DNA of 42,687 nucleotides, from the NCBI GenBank assembly GCA_027854065.1, contig JAQGEF010000032.1:1-42687 (forward strand), given 5' to 3'. Position 1 is the first letter of the stretch; the number at the start of each line of letters is the position of its first letter. This document shows positions 1 to 8,580 of the stretch, piece after piece. The stretch comes from Polluticaenibacter yanchengensis. GTDB taxonomy: Bacteria > Bacteroidota > Bacteroidia > Chitinophagales > Chitinophagaceae. Made by a program: the position numbers and the translations under genes. The notes beneath the pieces are model-generated. The model was not told where the DNA came from, did not search any database, and was given only the letters and a program-made list of their open reading frames with translations.

Positions 1-301
1 CGTTAATTTCGAAGTCTTTTTGTAATTTGTCAAATATGTTTTTTGCTTTTTCTGAACCTTTGTAGAGTTTTATGTCGCCTTTGAATTTGTATTTATTTTC
101 TACAATGTCAAAAAGTGTATAATCGAAAGTATTAAATTTTGTTTCATAATTTTCGTCAATCCAAAGTCCATTGGATGAGATGAAATGGAAGACTTTATGT
201 GGATAATTGTCAAGTGTCAAACTGCATAAAGGATAAAATATTCCTTTAAGAATTTCGTCAGTAAAAACTTTGTCAAAGTTTGGATATAGGTCTATTTTCA
301 T
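1..301 (-). CDS. Hypothetical protein, N-terminal part only (runs off the left edge)
   Basis: An open frame reads leftward from an ATG at 301 to the window edge without a stop, giving about 100 residues starting MKIDLYPNFDKVFTDEILKG. It is rich in Lys, Asp, Phe and Tyr, has no signal peptide or membrane segment in the visible part, and shows no motif I recognise. Base composition is AT-rich, like the small genes at the right end of the window. Its size class and composition would fit an accessory or immunity-type protein, but that is only a guess. About 230 bp of AT-rich DNA without a gene separate it from the terminator at 531. Confidence 0.55.
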   Translation of the reverse strand, partial: MKIDLYPNFDKVFTDEILKGIFYPLCSLTLDNYPHKVFHFISSNGLWIDENYETKFNTFDYTLFDIVENKYKFKGDIKLYKGSEKAKNIFDKLQKDFEIN

Positions 302-419
302 TTGTCTGTGCGTTTGTTTTAAAATTACGGCTAACTCTCAAATATATGAAACTAATATATACAAGAAAAAAATACATATGAAGTAAATATTCTCATTATG
401 AGTTAGTTATATGATTTTT

Positions 420-473
420 TTAATTCGGTTTTTGTATTTTTAATTTTTAAACAATACAAAAAAAACGAATTAA
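420..473. repeat. Imperfect inverted repeat, AT-rich
   Basis: The arms TTAATTCG plus TTTTTGTATT (420-438) and AATAC plus an A-run plus CGAATTAA (453-473) can pair over about 18 positions, with a small bulge in the A/T run. It lies in the gap between the left-edge gene and the HMA gene. It could be a hairpin or simply decayed intergenic sequence; I cannot assign a role. Confidence 0.35.
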
Positions 474-530
474 AAATAAAATATATAAAATACATACAAA
501 TCATCAAAAATTTACACGTGGCATAAAAAC

Positions 531-569
531 AAAAAAGCTGTAAAACCCTCCGGTAGTACAGCTTTTTAT
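531..569 (-). terminator. Intrinsic terminator, probably bidirectional, end of the efflux locus
   Basis: Perfect 11-bp stem (AAAAAGCTGTA at 532-542 with TACAGCTTTTT at 557-567) around a 14-nt loop, with A and T runs at both feet. It lies about 100 bp past the stop of the minus-strand HMA gene at 666, so it most likely ends that transcript. Confidence 0.7.
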
Positions 570-594
570 TATTCTTGTAAAAATACTAATCCCC

Positions 595-652
595 TGAAAA
601 CAATGCCGCATCAAAACTATATCACTCTATTGATGCGGAGACACTGTTTTCA
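595..652. repeat. Long imperfect inverted repeat downstream of the HMA gene
   Basis: The outer arms TGAAAACAATG (595-605) and CACTGTTTTCA (642-652) pair with one mismatch. The inner arms CCGCATCAA (606-614) and TTGATGCGG (630-638) pair perfectly around a 15-nt loop. The whole structure sits between the HMA stop codon and the terminator at 531-569, so the transcript would end in two successive hairpins. It lacks its own T-tract. Confidence 0.5.
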
Positions 653-665
653 ACAAGGATAACGG

Positions 666-917
666 TTAACTATTATTGCAGCAGCCTTTATTGTAAACTG
701 AATGATTACTATACTTTTCTTCCGATACAGAATAGCCGGTTTTCTCTATAGCACTGACTACTTCTTTTCTCTGGCTCTCCAAATCAAAAGATACAGTTAG
801 TGCACCCGCTTCAACATTTTCTATTTGTACACCTTCTATTTCTTGTACAGCGTTGTTTACCCTCATCTGGCAGTGTGTACTCTTCATATTCGGCACGCTG
901 ATAGTTAATTGCTTCAT
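666..917 (-). CDS. Small HMA-like (ferredoxin-fold) protein with an incomplete metal site
   Basis: 83 residues. The first 65 or so follow the heavy-metal-associated fold: MKQLTISVPNM, a metal-loop position, then NNAVQEIEGV and VSAIEKTGYSV. The usual loop GMxCxxC reads N-M-K-S-T-H-C, so the first cysteine is Ser13 and only Cys16 remains. A short tail ends with a Cys-Cys pair (residues 79-80) that might contribute thiols. It is the last gene of the minus-strand efflux locus, 84 bp after the MFS gene. A TAATTTTG element (minus strand, 938-945) could be a weak promoter of its own, but I see no good -33 partner. A metal chaperone or sensor role is inference. Confidence 0.75.
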   Translation of the reverse strand: MKQLTISVPNMKSTHCQMRVNNAVQEIEGVQIENVEAGALTVSFDLESQRKEVVSAIEKTGYSVSEEKYSNHSVYNKGCCNNS

Positions 918-1001
918 TTTTTTAAGTTTTATTTTTACAAAATTAGATCAGTTATTAAGCTGTTTTTTTGCAGTATTAATGGTTTAAGTTGTAATATTTT
1001 A

Positions 1002-2411
1002 TTATTTGGGTGATTTAATACCAGCCGCAGCAATAATAGCGGCGATAATACATACAATAGCTGCAGCAAAAAATGCCGTCTGGAAGCCAGAGTTCAATGC
1101 GGTTACTTCTACCGCACCCGTCATTTTTACCGTATTCGTTTTGGCAGCGGAAATGGCTACGATAATAGCTAAGCCCAATGCAGATCCCACCTGGTAACTG
1201 GTATTTACCAGGCCGGATGCCAGTCCCATTTCCTCAGGGGGCGCACTAGCCGTTGCCGCAATGGTTCCCGGAATATAAGTAAGCGACATACCCACTGCAG
1301 CCAGTAAGGAGGCTGGCAGTACATCAGTTACAAACGTTCCGTCCACCGGAACTCTGCTGAACAGGAATAATGAAACAGCCAGTACTATCAGGCCTGTTAT
1401 CATATTCGATTTAAAGCCAAACCTCCCAACGAGCTTACCTGTAGCCCCCACCATCAGTAACATAATAGCAATCGTCATGGGCAAGAGGGCCAGCCCGCTA
1501 TTGAAAGCCGAGTAATGAAGTGTTTGCTGAAGATACAGGTTAAGGAAAAACCATAAGGGAATCCAGGCTGCGGCCAGCAGGATCATTACAATATTTCCAT
1601 AGGAAAGATTCGCCACTTTGAAAATGTGCAGAGGCATCAGCGGATGTTTTTTATACTTCTGGCTGAAGTAGAAAGCAACCAGCAATGCGATGGAAATAAA
1701 CAGCATACCGATGGTTTCAAACGACACCCAGCCTGCAATTTCAGCCGATACAATGGCATATACCATCATCACCAGGGCAACAGTAACCAGTATAGCACCT
1801 ACCACATCTACTTTCCCTTTTTGCGTCATTCCTTTTATCAGTAAGGGTTTACTGCGTACCAGCACCAAAAGCCCTATGGGAATATTGATCAGGAATATCC
1901 AGTGCCAGGAAAGCCATTCTGTAATGGCTCCTCCCAGAAAAACTCCGGCAGAACCGCCTGCCGCCGCAGAAGCTCCCCAAAATCCCAATGCCTTATTCAG
2001 TTCTTTGGGGTCGGAAAACATCGTAAAGACCAGCATCAGCGATGAGGGCGCAATGAAAGCCGAACCCAGTCCCTGTAATGCTCTCCCGGTATTAAGCACG
2101 GAATCTGACCAGGCAAGTCCGGCAAGCAGTGAGGCTGCAGTAAGGATCGTGAATCCCCACATAAAAATTTTGCGCGCCCCGAAGAGGTCGGACAAACGGC
2201 CTCCCAGCATTAAAAAGCCTCCAAAAAGGATCACATAGGCATTAAAGATCCATTGCATCCCGGATTGGGTATAGCCAAGGTCTGCTTTGATGGCTGATAA
2301 AGCGACACCAATGATGGAGGTATCCATTATCACCACAAATTCCGCAGTACAGAGTAATATAAGAGCTGTCCAGCGTTTGCCATATAAAGCAGGAGGTGTT
2401 GTTGTGTTCAT
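1002..2411 (-). CDS. MFS drug exporter, DHA2 (EmrB/QacA-like) family
   Basis: 469 residues, the length expected for 14-helix DHA2 proton-drug antiporters. The N-terminus MNTTTPPALYGKRWTALILL leads into helix 1 with the family pattern VIMDTSIIGVALSAI. The loop GGRLSDLFGARKIF matches MFS motif A between helices 2 and 3, and the Gly/Ala-rich stretch GASAAAGGSAGVFLGG fits motif C of exporters. It starts 41 bp after the TolC-type gene and is probably cotranscribed with it, so an inner-membrane exporter shares a locus with a full tripartite RND system. The substrate cannot be read from sequence. The C-terminus is a hydrophobic helix followed by a short basic tail. Confidence 0.88.
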   Translation of the reverse strand: MNTTTPPALYGKRWTALILLCTAEFVVIMDTSIIGVALSAIKADLGYTQSGMQWIFNAYVILFGGFLMLGGRLSDLFGARKIFMWGFTILTAASLLAGLAWSDSVLNTGRALQGLGSAFIAPSSLMLVFTMFSDPKELNKALGFWGASAAAGGSAGVFLGGAITEWLSWHWIFLINIPIGLLVLVRSKPLLIKGMTQKGKVDVVGAILVTVALVMMVYAIVSAEIAGWVSFETIGMLFISIALLVAFYFSQKYKKHPLMPLHIFKVANLSYGNIVMILLAAAWIPLWFFLNLYLQQTLHYSAFNSGLALLPMTIAIMLLMVGATGKLVGRFGFKSNMITGLIVLAVSLFLFSRVPVDGTFVTDVLPASLLAAVGMSLTYIPGTIAATASAPPEEMGLASGLVNTSYQVGSALGLAIIVAISAAKTNTVKMTGAVEVTALNSGFQTAFFAAAIVCIIAAIIAAAGIKSPK

Positions 2412-2452
2412 TGAATTATTTTTTATTGAATGGATAATTGTTTTTTATTACA

Positions 2453-3796
2453 TTAAAGTTCAAGCATGCCTAGTGCATTTTTCAGCTCTGCATCCAGCAG
2501 CTTAAGATTATAGACAGACTGCAGATAGCTGATTTTGGCTTGTGTTAGCGCTAGCTCAGCATCTGTAAGTTCCAGCCGTGAACTCCAGCCATTCTTAAAG
2601 CGGTCCTCCATCATACGATGACTTAGTTCGGCAGATTCTACAGTGGTTTTTTGAACATTTAATTGTCTCAGGCCTTCTTCCCACCTGCTCAGGATGCCTG
2701 CCAGTTGCGTTTTTACCTCATCTTTAAGATCATTCAGACGTATAACTTCCTGGTCTGTTTTTATCTTAGCCTGTGTTGTACGAGATCTGGTACGGTTTCC
2801 GTCAAAAATCGGAACAGCAAATTGGATTCCCACAAAAGACGTTCTTGGCCAGGTGTTCAGTTTGAAATCATCTTCCTGCGCCTGGATCTGGTATTGACCT
2901 ATAAGGGATAATCTGGGCATCAGTCCGGCACGGGTTGCTTCCGTTTTTTTCTGTTGGAGGTTAATGACGAGCTGCTGAATATTCAGGTCTTTGCGGTTTT
3001 CAGCAGCTATTTTCAGTGCTTCATCCAGAGAGCTGAATGCTGATCGTTCTGTTACCAGATCAAATTCAAGTTTGTCGGTCAGTGCAATCCGTTCTTTTTT
3101 TTCCATTCCAATCAGCCTCTTCAACTCCAGTTCCGATACTTCAATGTTATTTTTCAGGTAGGATACAGCCGATTTAAGGTTGGCTACTGCAATAAAATTG
3201 CTTAAAGTATCCGCTTTAATGGCTTTCCCTTGCCTAAGTAACAATCTACTATCTTGTAACGCTCTGGTATTGCGTTTCAGGCTTTGGTCAAAAAGCTCAG
3301 TCTGTTCATTCAGCAGCAGCATATTCAGGTAAAGAACAGTTATCTTATAGGCTATTTTTCGTTGCTGGTCTATGGATCGTTCTTTTTCGATTTCCTCACT
3401 GATTTTGTTCACGCCTAACTGGCGGTGTATAGAAGGATCAATAATAGGTTGATATAAGGAAACAAACCCATTCAGCGCATTTTTACCGCCTACTGATACG
3501 GCTTCCACTGCTTTATTGCTGTTTACAAAAGATCCGGGCATAAATATCACCTGGCGGTCGAAATAACGGATATAGGAGGCTCCGGCCGAAATATTCGGGA
3601 GGTAACCATTGCGGGTTTCCCTGGTCTGCTCTGCAGTATAAATCTCTTCCAATGCCTGTGCCTGTATCTGTTTGTTCCCTTTCTTAGCCATTGTCAATGC
3701 CTCGGAAAGCGAAAGCATGGTTTGTTGTGCTTTAAGGGAGACATTGCCCACCATCAACAGCAATCCGGTAATGATGATCAATAATATATTTTTCAT
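2453..3796 (-). CDS. TolC-family outer-membrane efflux channel
   Basis: 447 residues counting from the ATG at 3796; an earlier TTG at 3802 would add two residues and is less likely. A signal peptide ends near LKAQ. The mature part is mostly heptad-rich helix, typical of the two-fold duplicated OEP/TolC domain. Recognisable pieces are LSLSEALTMAKKGN near the start, a central LSLIGQYQIQAQ strand, FAVPIFDGNRTRSRTTQAK, and a closing LELTDAELALTQAK segment. It would form the outer-membrane and periplasmic tunnel for the RND pump encoded just upstream. The RND stop and this ATG are separated by only two bases, suggesting translational coupling. Confidence 0.9.
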   Translation of the reverse strand: MKNILLIIITGLLLMVGNVSLKAQQTMLSLSEALTMAKKGNKQIQAQALEEIYTAEQTRETRNGYLPNISAGASYIRYFDRQVIFMPGSFVNSNKAVEAVSVGGKNALNGFVSLYQPIIDPSIHRQLGVNKISEEIEKERSIDQQRKIAYKITVLYLNMLLLNEQTELFDQSLKRNTRALQDSRLLLRQGKAIKADTLSNFIAVANLKSAVSYLKNNIEVSELELKRLIGMEKKERIALTDKLEFDLVTERSAFSSLDEALKIAAENRKDLNIQQLVINLQQKKTEATRAGLMPRLSLIGQYQIQAQEDDFKLNTWPRTSFVGIQFAVPIFDGNRTRSRTTQAKIKTDQEVIRLNDLKDEVKTQLAGILSRWEEGLRQLNVQKTTVESAELSHRMMEDRFKNGWSSRLELTDAELALTQAKISYLQSVYNLKLLDAELKNALGMLEL

Positions 3797-3798
3797 TT

Positions 3799-6700
3799 TC
3801 AATGGTTTTTCGGATGAATAATTACGAAATCTTCTTCTATCACTTCCTGACTATGCTTATTACTGGACAAATAGGAATATACAGCTGGAATAATGAACAG
3901 GGTCAGTATGCCTGAAAATACCAGTCCTCCGGCAATTACAATCCCTAAGGACTGCCTACTGTTGGGCGTAAGGGCAATTGGTAGTGCGCCAAATATCATG
4001 GCCAGCGAAGTCATCAGTATAGGACGGAAACGTTGCTCGGCAGCGTGTATGGCCGCATCAAACTTAGAAAATCCCTGGTCTTTAAGATGGTTGGCAAACT
4101 CTACGATTAATATCCCGTTTTTAGTGATCAGACCTACAAGTGTAATGATGCCTATCTGACTGAAGACATTCAGACTTTGCCCAAACCAGGAAAGACTGAG
4201 GACAGCGCCGGTTACAGCCATTGGCACCGTGAGCATGATGGTAAGCGGATCTCTTAAACTTTCAAACTGGGCGGCAAGGATCATATAGATGAGCACCAGT
4301 GCAAGGATCAGGGTAAACATAATATTGCCCTGGCTTTCTTTATAGTCTCTGGACTGCCCGGCCAGTGAACTTTTGAAGTTGTCGCCTAAAACTTTTTTCT
4401 TGATCTGCTCTATCTCTTCTATACCCTCTGCAAGGCTTACTCCCGGAGCAGTGGCTGCCGAAATGGTAGCTGAAGTGTACTGGTCGTATCGGTATATAGC
4501 TGCGGGACTCACCGCTTCTTCTTTGGTAATAAGGTTACCCAGGGGAATCATTTGCCCTGTTGCGGAACGTACATAGATGGAATTAAGGTCACTGGCATCA
4601 TTTCTCATTTTTCGCTCCAGCTGTCCGATGACTTCATACTGCCTGTCGTTGCGCAGGAAATAGCCATAACGCTGTCCCGATAAGGAAAGCTGTAAAGTAC
4701 GTGCCACTTCTTCCATCGAAACACCCATTAAGGCAGCTTTTTCTCGGTCAATATTGATTTTTACTTCTGGCTTATTTATTTTCAGGTCAGCATCTACAAA
4801 CATCAGTTTTTTACTTTGCCGGGCAGCTGCCAAAAACTTTGGTAATACAACAGTAAGGCTGTCCAGATTGGGGGATTGTAATACAAATTGTACAGGCATT
4901 CCACCTCCGTAACGGGTACCGATGGTAGGCGGGAGATATGGAAATAGCAGGAATCCACGGAACTGGCTGGAAGCGGCACCGTATTGGTTGTACAGGTCTT
5001 GTACAGAGGCTTTTCTTTCTTTCGGTTCTTTCAGGTAAATACTCTGAACGGCAACATTTACAGGTGCCGGTGCAGGAATAAAGGAAATGGCTACCATTGA
5101 ATAGGTCTGGTAAAGACCATCTGTATTATCGTTGACGTATTTACCCACTTCAATCATATTTTTTTTCATATAATCAAAAGAGACCCCCTCCGGCGCAATG
5201 GCAATAAGGTTCATATTAGAGCGGTCTTCCACTGGAGCCAGTTCGGAAGGAAGACTCTTGCCTACAAAATAGATTAATAAAGTAGTTCCTGCCAGGAAAA
5301 TCCACGCCATCCATCTTACTTTCATAAAGGCTTTCAGTATTTTAAAATAACCCTTATTGAGCCATACAAAAAAAGGCTCTGAAACCCTGTAAAACCAGCT
5401 TGGCTTTTCTTTCTTTTTAAGGAAATAAGCACTTAGCATCGGCGTCAGGGTTAATGCAACAAATGCCGAAACTAACACTGAGCCGGACACCACGATGGCA
5501 AACTCCTTAAATAACTGGCCACTGATACCACCCATAAAAACAATGGGCAGGAATACGGCAGCTAGGGTAATGGTGGTAGAAATAACCGCAAAATAAATTT
5601 CCCTGGATCCTTTGAATGCTGCCTGTATAGGCAACATACCTTCTTCTATTTTTTTATAAATATTTTCCAGAACCACAATAGCATCATCTACTACCAGACC
5701 TATCGCAAGTACAAGACCCAGTAATGTGAGCACATTGATGGAAAATCCGGCGACATACATAATGAAGAATGCCGAAAGAATAGAAACAGGAATCGCTATT
5801 ACTGGAATAATGGTAGAGCGCCAGTCACGCAGGAACAGGAAGATAATGAGCACCACCAGTCCAAAGGCAATAAACAAAGTTTCCTCCACTTCCTTAATGG
5901 ATTCTCTCACCGATTTGGTAAAGTCGAAGCCTACAATAAGACGGTATTCAGAAGGGATTTCCTTACGAAGTTGTTCCAGTCGTTTGTAAAATTCATCTAC
6001 CACCTGTATAGCGTTGGCACCCCGCTGTATCTGCACCGCAACACCTACGCCTACACGGTTAAGGTTGCCGGTTTCGTTGATGATGGCAGTACGTTCATTC
6101 TCTTCGCCCAGCTCCGCAGTTCCTACATCCTTCAAACGGATAACGGTATTATCTACCTGTTTAATCAGCATTTCCTGGAACTCTTCAGCCCTGGTCAATC
6201 TGCCCAGCGTGCGGATGCTCAACTCCGTTTGGCTACCTTCCAAACGTCCTGAAGGCAGGTCGATGTTCTCGCGCAGCAGTGCCCTGCGGATATCTTCCGG
6301 CGTAAGGTTGTAAGCGGCAAGTTTAACAGGATCGAAACGCAGGCGCATGGCATATTTATGTTCCCCTACAATGGCTACATTGTTGATGCCCGGTATAGAC
6401 TGCATCCTGTCTTTAATGGTAGTAGAAGCCAGGTGGCTCACTTCTTTAATATCGCGGGTGTCACTTTCTACTTCCAGGAAAGCCACAAGGTTATCGGCCG
6501 AGGAGGCTTTTTGCACAATAGGCGGATCTACATCGGCGGGCAACTGTTTTCTCGATTTGGAAACTTTGTCCCGCACATCGTTCAGGGCATCTTCCAGGTC
6601 TATATCCCTGTTAAATTCTACTGAAATAACGCTCACCTGCTCCCTCGACTCCGAAGAAATGGTACGGATACCGCTTGCCTCTGCAATGGATTCTTCCATC

Positions 6701-6897
6701 GGCCGGGTGAGCTTGGATGCGATAACATCGGGACTTGCTCCCGGGTAAAAAGTGATGACGGAAATGACTGGCGGCTCGGTAAGTGGAAATTCCCGGATGC
6801 CGAGTTCCTTCCATCCTACGATCCCGAGGAGAACAATCAGCAGGGAGAATACGCCTGCTAATACAGGTTTTTTTATACTTAAATCTGAAATACTCAT
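3799..6897 (-). CDS. RND multidrug efflux pump, inner-membrane subunit (HAE1/AcrB-like)
   Basis: 1032 residues, the standard length for AcrB-type proton-driven pumps. The N-terminal helix MSISDLSIKKPVLAGVFSLL is followed by a large periplasmic porter loop. Helix 4 carries the proton-relay motif GLVVDDAIVVLEN, and helix 10 has GLITKNGILIVEFAN with the conserved lysine. The two-fold repeat is visible: the second porter half starts around LPSELAPVEDRSNM. It lies 21 bp downstream of the adaptor gene and 2 bp upstream of the TolC-type gene, a complete tripartite set. Substrates are probably hydrophobic or amphipathic compounds, by family analogy only. Confidence 0.93.
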   Translation of the reverse strand: MSISDLSIKKPVLAGVFSLLIVLLGIVGWKELGIREFPLTEPPVISVITFYPGASPDVIASKLTRPMEESIAEASGIRTISSESREQVSVISVEFNRDIDLEDALNDVRDKVSKSRKQLPADVDPPIVQKASSADNLVAFLEVESDTRDIKEVSHLASTTIKDRMQSIPGINNVAIVGEHKYAMRLRFDPVKLAAYNLTPEDIRRALLRENIDLPSGRLEGSQTELSIRTLGRLTRAEEFQEMLIKQVDNTVIRLKDVGTAELGEENERTAIINETGNLNRVGVGVAVQIQRGANAIQVVDEFYKRLEQLRKEIPSEYRLIVGFDFTKSVRESIKEVEETLFIAFGLVVLIIFLFLRDWRSTIIPVIAIPVSILSAFFIMYVAGFSINVLTLLGLVLAIGLVVDDAIVVLENIYKKIEEGMLPIQAAFKGSREIYFAVISTTITLAAVFLPIVFMGGISGQLFKEFAIVVSGSVLVSAFVALTLTPMLSAYFLKKKEKPSWFYRVSEPFFVWLNKGYFKILKAFMKVRWMAWIFLAGTTLLIYFVGKSLPSELAPVEDRSNMNLIAIAPEGVSFDYMKKNMIEVGKYVNDNTDGLYQTYSMVAISFIPAPAPVNVAVQSIYLKEPKERKASVQDLYNQYGAASSQFRGFLLFPYLPPTIGTRYGGGMPVQFVLQSPNLDSLTVVLPKFLAAARQSKKLMFVDADLKINKPEVKINIDREKAALMGVSMEEVARTLQLSLSGQRYGYFLRNDRQYEVIGQLERKMRNDASDLNSIYVRSATGQMIPLGNLITKEEAVSPAAIYRYDQYTSATISAATAPGVSLAEGIEEIEQIKKKVLGDNFKSSLAGQSRDYKESQGNIMFTLILALVLIYMILAAQFESLRDPLTIMLTVPMAVTGAVLSLSWFGQSLNVFSQIGIITLVGLITKNGILIVEFANHLKDQGFSKFDAAIHAAEQRFRPILMTSLAMIFGALPIALTPNSRQSLGIVIAGGLVFSGILTLFIIPAVYSYLSSNKHSQEVIEEDFVIIHPKNH

Positions 6898-6918
6898 TTT
6901 TGCTGAAATTTTATTGAA

Positions 6919-7980
6919 TTATTTAACCGGAACCGGGGCTACAGGCATTCCATCGCCCAGGCGAAGGATGTTCGAGATAATGACGCTATCGCCGGAGGCA
7001 ATGCCCTTGGTGATAGTAACATGGCTTTCCGTACGGTTGCCGGTACTGACAGGTACCGCTTTTGCCAGCCCGTCTTTTATAACGAAGGCGCTGTAACCTT
7101 CCAGCCCGGGAACAAGTGCTTCCGAAGGCAGTTGCACACCCGTAGCCTCTTTGGCTCCTGTATTGAAAAGTACTTTTACAGAAAGTCCGCTTCTCAAAAT
7201 CCCGTTATCGTTACCCGATAGAGCCTGCACCGACAGGCTTCTTCCGCCGGCATCAAGGCCCGGTTCTGTAGCAATGATTGTAGCTGTATATTCCTTGTTC
7301 GAGAGTACCGTGAAAAACTTTATTTTATTGCCTTGCTGAACATAAGGCAGGTATTTTTCAGGAACAGAAAAACTGATCTTGACGCTACCCTGGTCTTGCA
7401 GTGTAACAAGTGTTGCTCCTGGCGATATATATGCACCTACCTGTAATTTTGTAATGCCTATTTTTCCTGAAAACGGCGCCCTAATCACAGTTTTTTCCAG
7501 TTCTGCATGCAGGAGTTCATGCTGTGCTTCCAGGCTGTTCAGTTGCATGTCCGCTTCATCGTATTCCTGCTGGTTAACCGTTTCTGTTTTCAGTAGATTA
7601 GCTAGACGTTCTTTGGTCAGTTGTGCCAGTCTTATCTGTGCGGTTACTTGTTTTAACCGGGAACGGATCTCCGTATCATTCAGCTTATACAATACTGCAC
7701 CTTGTTTTACGTAGCTGCCGTCTTTAAATGCTATTTGCGTTATTTTTTGTGCCAGTTCCCCTGCTATAGCTACTTCCCTGTATGGCTCAATAGTTCCTAC
7801 GAGCGCTTCTTCCAGGTTGAGGGCCTCCAGCCGTGCCACAATAATGTCCACCGGTAATTTATTGTCGGCCGGTGCAGCTGTCGGTGTTTGTTTGACGTTA
7901 CTGCCACATGCCGCTGAAAAAAGACTAAATAGCAAAATAATGATAGCCGGCTTTTGCAACGCAGATAATGTATATAACAT
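6919..7980 (-). CDS. RND efflux periplasmic adaptor (membrane fusion protein), lipoprotein
   Basis: 353 residues from the ATG at 7980; a TTG at 8004 in the same frame would precede it by eight codons. The start MLYTLSALQKP leads to a hydrophobic stretch ending in the lipobox FSAAC, so Cys25 is likely lipidated. Then come the AcrA/HlyD elements in order: a beta strand with PYREVAIAGELAQKI, the first lipoyl half GSYVKQGAVLYKLND, a helical hairpin near residues 100-150, the second lipoyl half VIRAPFSGKIGITKLQVGAY, and a beta-barrel plus membrane-proximal domain. It is the first gene of the efflux locus. A TAGATTTG sequence (minus strand, 8023-8030) could be its -7 box, but no TTTG lies at the right distance, so activation by a regulator is possible. 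Confidence 0.9.
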   Translation of the reverse strand: MLYTLSALQKPAIIILLFSLFSAACGSNVKQTPTAAPADNKLPVDIIVARLEALNLEEALVGTIEPYREVAIAGELAQKITQIAFKDGSYVKQGAVLYKLNDTEIRSRLKQVTAQIRLAQLTKERLANLLKTETVNQQEYDEADMQLNSLEAQHELLHAELEKTVIRAPFSGKIGITKLQVGAYISPGATLVTLQDQGSVKISFSVPEKYLPYVQQGNKIKFFTVLSNKEYTATIIATEPGLDAGGRSLSVQALSGNDNGILRSGLSVKVLFNTGAKEATGVQLPSEALVPGLEGYSAFVIKDGLAKAVPVSTGNRTESHVTITKGIASGDSVIISNILRLGDGMPVAPVPVK

Positions 7981-8250
7981 AGTTTTTAATTTATAATGAT
8001 ACAATCAACAATAATTTACCGGCAAATCTACCATGTACTACCAGCCTGCCTTTTACACAATTTACTTTGCGTTTTGTAACATTTTATATTCGATGCATTA
8101 ACAAAAAGGGAATAAAGTTTATAGCTATATTGGACAGTGATTGGAATCCATATTACGATTGATCATTTTTTGAAAAAAAAACTGCTTTTATTAACCGGGT
8201 AACCATTAAGAAACATAAGTTAAATCCTGTATTTACTTAATGTATATTCT

Positions 8251-8544
8251 ATGACAGCACAAAAAGCCAAAATCATAATTGATTATTTATTTGTGCGTTC
8301 CCCTGTCGGGTCGGGCTTTACGTTCCAATCTTTTGTTCGTACCTCACAAAAGGATTTCCACTACAATCCCTAACGCGGTAAAGAAATCTCTTGCCAAAGA
8401 AGCGTGGGAAATCACTTTTATCAAATATGTTGTAACGTTAAGTTGAGGAGAGGATATTAGATAGCTGTTTTGAGTAAATTCCGTAATCTCACAGTGGATG
8501 ATGTAAACGAAGATGCAATCAAAATTTATCTGCAACAAAAGTGA
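8251..8544 (+). pseudogene. Probable decayed small gene interrupted by a palindromic repeat
   Basis: An ATG at 8251 starts MTAQKAKIIIDYLF, and the frame then runs through the palindromic element at 8301-8377 and stops. After the element, another stretch reads VKKSLAKEAWEITFIKYVV, and in a third frame SKFRNLTVDDVNEDAIKIYL ends at a stop at 8542-8544, 15 bp before a hairpin with a T-tract. The ordered pieces, followed by a terminator, look like the head, middle and tail of a gene broken by an inserted repeat and frameshifts. I do not recognise the family, and each piece is too short for certainty. Confidence 0.3.
8301..8377. repeat. Palindromic intergenic element
   Basis: The sequence begins CCCTGTCGGGTCGGGCTTTA and ends CAATCCCTAACGCGG. 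Its centre carries an inverted repeat: AATCTTTTGT (8327-8336) pairs with ACAAAAGGATT (8346-8356), leaving one bulged base. From memory, very similar palindromic units recur between genes in many Bacteroidota, but I cannot search for it. Only one copy is present in this window. Confidence 0.5.
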
Positions 8545-8558
8545 GAGTTCTTATTTTT

Positions 8559-8580
8559 AAATCCATATTTGGATTTTTTT
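8559..8580 (+). terminator. Weak hairpin with T-tract
   Basis: AAATCC (8559-8564) pairs with GGATTT (8571-8576) around a 6-nt loop and is followed by at least seven Ts. It lies 15 bp after the last decayed reading frame. The stem is short, so confidence is low. Confidence 0.35.

Noticed and set aside
6347..6748. 133-residue open frame antisense to the RND pump gene
   Set aside because: It lies wholly within the pump's coding sequence on the opposite strand, has Ser/Thr/Leu-rich composition typical of an antisense shadow, and shows no motif.
8301..8377. Possible integron attC site, because of the GTTAGGG end on the minus strand and the palindromic shape
   Set aside because: The other end lacks a matching RYYYAAC core, and no integrase or gene cassette array is present.
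8344..8538. 64-residue minus-strand open frame
   Set aside because: It overlaps the palindromic element and the decayed plus-strand frame, and has no motif or start context.
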